From positions 1,300,501 to 1,364,500 of the forward strand of contig JADJWP010000002.1 in assembly GCA_016716305.1 (NCBI GenBank): DNA of 64,000 nucleotides, in the 5' to 3' direction. The notes beneath the pieces are model-generated. The model was not told the DNA's origin. It searched no databases and saw only the letters and a list, made by a program, of their open reading frames with translations. Source of the DNA: Chloracidobacterium sp. (GTDB lineage Bacteria > Acidobacteriota > Blastocatellia > Pyrinomonadales > Pyrinomonadaceae). Shown piece by piece: positions 61,951 to 64,000 of the stretch (its first letter is position 1; each line of letters begins with the position of its first letter). The position numbers and the translations under genes were made by a program.

Positions 61951-63153
61951 CTATGCCGGCGTTTCGGTGTCGTTCGGTTCGAGATCGGAAAGCAGCCGTG
62001 TCTTGCCTTGATGTTCGAGAACGTGGCGATAGACCACGGTGATGATCGCAACTATCGGTATCGCTATGAATACGCCCGGAATTCCAGCGACCTGTTCGCC
62101 CGCGATCACCGAAAGAATTATAAGTACCGGCGGTAAATGAATGCCGCCGCGGACGATCCGCGGATACGATACATAATCGTGAAAGATCCGGAATACGATC
62201 AGAAATATGGCGATCCAGACCGCACGCCGCGGGTCGTCACCCAACGCAGCGGTCGTAGTCGCGATGAGCCCGATCGTAAGGGGGCCGAGCAAAGGTACGA
62301 ATTCGAACACGCCCGCCAGAATACCCAACAAAAGCGCGTACTTGAGGCCAAGCGCGTAAAACCCGATGGTGCAGACCGTGCCAACGAGAAGGCATGAGAT
62401 CAGCTGTGCGCGCGTATAGGCAGCGAGGGTCGAATTGACCTCTTCCAGGACCGATTCGGCTCGCATCCGCCATCGGCCGGCGGGAAACATCCTTAAGATC
62501 CCAAGTCTGATCGCATTCACGTCCTTCAGGAAAAAGAACGAAAGTATCGGAATGATCACAAGCCAAGGCAAATAGTAGATCAGGCTGATCAGAAAATTCC
62601 CAAAGCCGGAGGTGATGCGTTCCCCCGCGACAACAACTTGATCGTTGATCCTTGTTTGAACCTCCTCAGGGATCCTCAGCCGGTCAAACCGGCGGTTCAT
62701 ATCGTTTAACGACTGGCGTATCGCGGCGGCATAGCCCGGCAGGCTTGCACCAAATTCCCTTCCCTGTTCGGTAACGCGCGGGGCGAGATATGCGATACCA
62801 ACTCCCAACACCGTAAAGACGACAAGGTACGCTATGAAAATAGCGAGCGAACGCGGCATGAAGCGTTCGAGTTTTCGGTGCTTGAACGGACTGCGGATGA
62901 GCTGGACAAGCGGCGTCAGTAAATAGGCGAAGAAGATCGCGAGCACCAATAAGAAGAAAAGGTAAGTAAGCGAACTGATCACCGAGGCCACAAACCCGCC
63001 GACGAAGATCAATATCAGAGATATGACAACGATCCTAAAAACGGCACGCGCCGAGAACGAAGCCGGATCAAGAATCACCCGTTGTCCATCGTTCGCTCGC
63101 GGCTCTTCAATTGCACCGGCGTTTTCTAATGTCTCGATCGTGTTATCGGCCAC
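61951..63153 (-). CDS. AI-2E-family transporter (PerM/YdiK-like permease)
   Basis: 400 aa with seven or eight transmembrane segments: two near residues 35-80, one at about 112, a soluble helical region (about 130-190, LPGYAAAIRQSLNDMNRRFD), then a bundle (about 195-365) with the family motifs and GVFEFVPLLGPLTIGLIATT. The family is named after AI-2 export in one case; most members have other or unknown roles (for example Na+/H+ antiport). Substrate not predicted. Confidence 0.9.
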   Translation of the reverse strand: MADNTIETLENAGAIEEPRANDGQRVILDPASFSARAVFRIVVISLILIFVGGFVASVISSLTYLFFLLVLAIFFAYLLTPLVQLIRSPFKHRKLERFMPRSLAIFIAYLVVFTVLGVGIAYLAPRVTEQGREFGASLPGYAAAIRQSLNDMNRRFDRLRIPEEVQTRINDQVVVAGERITSGFGNFLISLIYYLPWLVIIPILSFFFLKDVNAIRLGILRMFPAGRWRMRAESVLEEVNSTLAAYTRAQLISCLLVGTVCTIGFYALGLKYALLLGILAGVFEFVPLLGPLTIGLIATTTAALGDDPRRAVWIAIFLIVFRIFHDYVSYPRIVRGGIHLPPVLIILSVIAGEQVAGIPGVFIAIPIVAIITVVYRHVLEHQGKTRLLSDLEPNDTETPA

Positions 63154-63161
63154 CTTATTCC

Positions 63162-63653
63162 TCAGTCCTTCGAGTTCGTGTTCGAGTTTGCATTCGCGTT
63201 CGCATTCGCAGCCAATTTCTGCAACTCGCTTTCCGGTTTTGAAAGATCTTCAAATGCGAATCGTTCAGCGAGCTTTGCGATAATTTCCGGAGGAAATCGG
63301 AAATTCGAGCCGAGAATGATGGCCCGTTCTCCGTCCGAGACCTTTCGCCGGTTAGTTTCGACCGGTGTGTTTGCTATCACGAACGAACGATCTTCGGCTG
63401 TCATCGCAGCTCCGTCCTTGCGGCGAAAGACGTAAATGAAATTGAAATCCGCGGTCCGCATCGCCTCGATATCGGTCTCGTATGCAGAGCGGACAGGCTG
63501 CTGCGAAACAGACTCCGGCGTTTCGGCCGCCGAGTTCATTATCCGCGGGTTCGGCCCGCATGCAATTGACGCCATTGAGACCGCGCTCATGGCAGCAATG
63601 ATCGGCAAAGCCGATGATCTCGCAAAAGAACGAATATTTCCGCTCAACCTCAT
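63162..63653 (-). CDS. Exported lipoprotein with Asn-rich tail
   Basis: 163 aa. Signal peptide and lipobox MASIACG (Cys32). Folded part from about 65 to 140 with FNFIYVFRRKDGAAMTAEDR and ANTPVETNRRKVSDGERAII, which reads like a small alpha/beta domain, then NANANANSNTNS low-complexity C-terminus. Function unknown. Its start overlaps the stop of the next upstream gene by four bases (ATGA). Confidence 0.75.
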   Translation of the reverse strand: MRLSGNIRSFARSSALPIIAAMSAVSMASIACGPNPRIMNSAAETPESVSQQPVRSAYETDIEAMRTADFNFIYVFRRKDGAAMTAEDRSFVIANTPVETNRRKVSDGERAIILGSNFRFPPEIIAKLAERFAFEDLSKPESELQKLAANANANANSNTNSKD

Positions 63654-64000
63654 GGCGTTTCCTCTGTATCTTCCGCCGCGTTCGTATTTTGAGCGGTGTT
63701 TGCGTTGGTCTTCCGCTCTTCTTCATCCAGCAGTTTCTTTTCTTCGTCCGTTTCGGGCTCATCTGCCGAGTCGGCAGGTGCGTCCCCTTTCTGCTTCCGA
63801 ATACGGAGAATCCTTGATTCATCGTCTTCGTAGATCATTTCCGCCCATCCGCTGTCGAGCAATTTGGCGACCATATCTTCATTCTCTTTCGCATCTGTAA
63901 AGACGTAATTGGCGCCAAACTTGTCGCGTATCTGCGGGCCTGCTTCATCTACTTTGCCTGAGGTGATCTCGGTCAAAAGTTTGTACAGATCAGGATTTTG
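63650..64000 (-). CDS. C-terminal fragment of a larger protein (runs off the window)
   Basis: The frame is open to the right edge: the visible 116 residues begin QNPDLYKLLTEITSGKVDEA and continue GPQIRDKFGANYVFTDAKEN ... MIYEDDESRILRIRKQ, then an Asp/Glu/Asn-rich tail. This is the C-terminal part of a larger gene whose start lies beyond 64000; the TTG at 63976 is internal. The segment resembles soluble C-terminal domains of polytopic acidobacterial membrane proteins, but the match is weak. Confidence 0.7.
   Translation of the reverse strand, partial: QNPDLYKLLTEITSGKVDEAGPQIRDKFGANYVFTDAKENEDMVAKLLDSGWAEMIYEDDESRILRIRKQKGDAPADSADEPETDEEKKLLDEEERKTNANTAQNTNAAEDTEETP

Noticed and set aside
1..64000. 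CRISPR arrays, insertion sequences, prophage genes, rRNA
   Set aside because: None was seen; the only long direct repeat is the dnaJ-end pair and no transposase or integrase motif was recognised.

Overview
The window looks like chromosomal DNA from an Acidobacteriota of the Blastocatellia/Pyrinomonadales type (subdivision 4). This is inferred from protein style, not from a marker gene. The signs are serine/threonine kinases fused to FlgO-like and TPR domains, an acidobacterial-type ECF sigma factor, secreted beta-propeller and CnaB-like proteins, a Tes-like radical SAM enzyme, and lpxK (a diderm with lipid A). Genes are tightly packed and GATC tetramers are conspicuously common. I see no phage genes, transposase, CRISPR array or rRNA. 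There is one tRNA (Pro, TGG).

Layout. 1-6758 (all minus): ECF sigma factor, receptor kinase with TPRs, GNAT protein, a DUF1569/DinB-like protein, and two tandem zinc-ribbon/FlgO/TPR membrane proteins, the last cut by the left edge; a vestige of a third zinc ribbon precedes the DUF1569 gene. 7035-9116 (plus): three-gene exported operon (repeat protein, its short paralogue, a lipoprotein) closed by a strong terminator. 9259-12585: dihydropyrimidinase (hydA), a membrane protein, decayed fragments including a second hydA 5' end, and a nucleotidyltransferase/partner pair resembling a toxin-antitoxin module. 12689-22034 (minus): aldehyde dehydrogenase, class III aminotransferase, sulfatase and three beta-lactamase-fold serine hydrolases with a GNAT gene between two of them. 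22105-30058: acyl-CoA ligase, inositol-phosphate synthase, TPR protein, phosphoglucose isomerase, subtilisin-like protease.

30213-33014: a Tes/COG1964-like radical SAM enzyme divergent from a ferritin-like gene that has an exact-looking sigma-54 promoter. 33173-38024: delta-60-repeat protein, a region of decayed genes, threonine synthase, an exported protein, and a tesA-type lipoprotein esterase divergent from an ybbA-ybbP ABC pair (38208-41407). 41408-44621: an unrecognised helical protein with a TTG start, rdgB, tRNA-Pro, HU, and a small protein. 44688-47933: polytopic membrane protein with a small upstream gene, a double TonB-C protein, and yqeY.

47930-54961: the hrcA-grpE-dnaK-dnaJ heat-shock cluster. 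The last 93 bp of dnaJ is duplicated 1.68 kb away, next to yqeY, and the two copies bracket a more AT-rich exported beta-propeller gene. 54988-64000: SprT-like metallopeptidase, two unrecognised exported proteins, a DECR2-like reductase, trpG/pabA, lpxK, a 52-aa membrane protein, an AI-2E-family permease, a lipoprotein, and a C-terminal fragment running off the right edge.

Most striking points: the Tes-like radical SAM gene (candidate for membrane-spanning lipid synthesis), the sigma-54 promoter on the ferritin-like gene, the dnaJ-end duplication bracketing a cargo gene, the exported repeat-protein operon, and several small or decayed genes that are easily missed.
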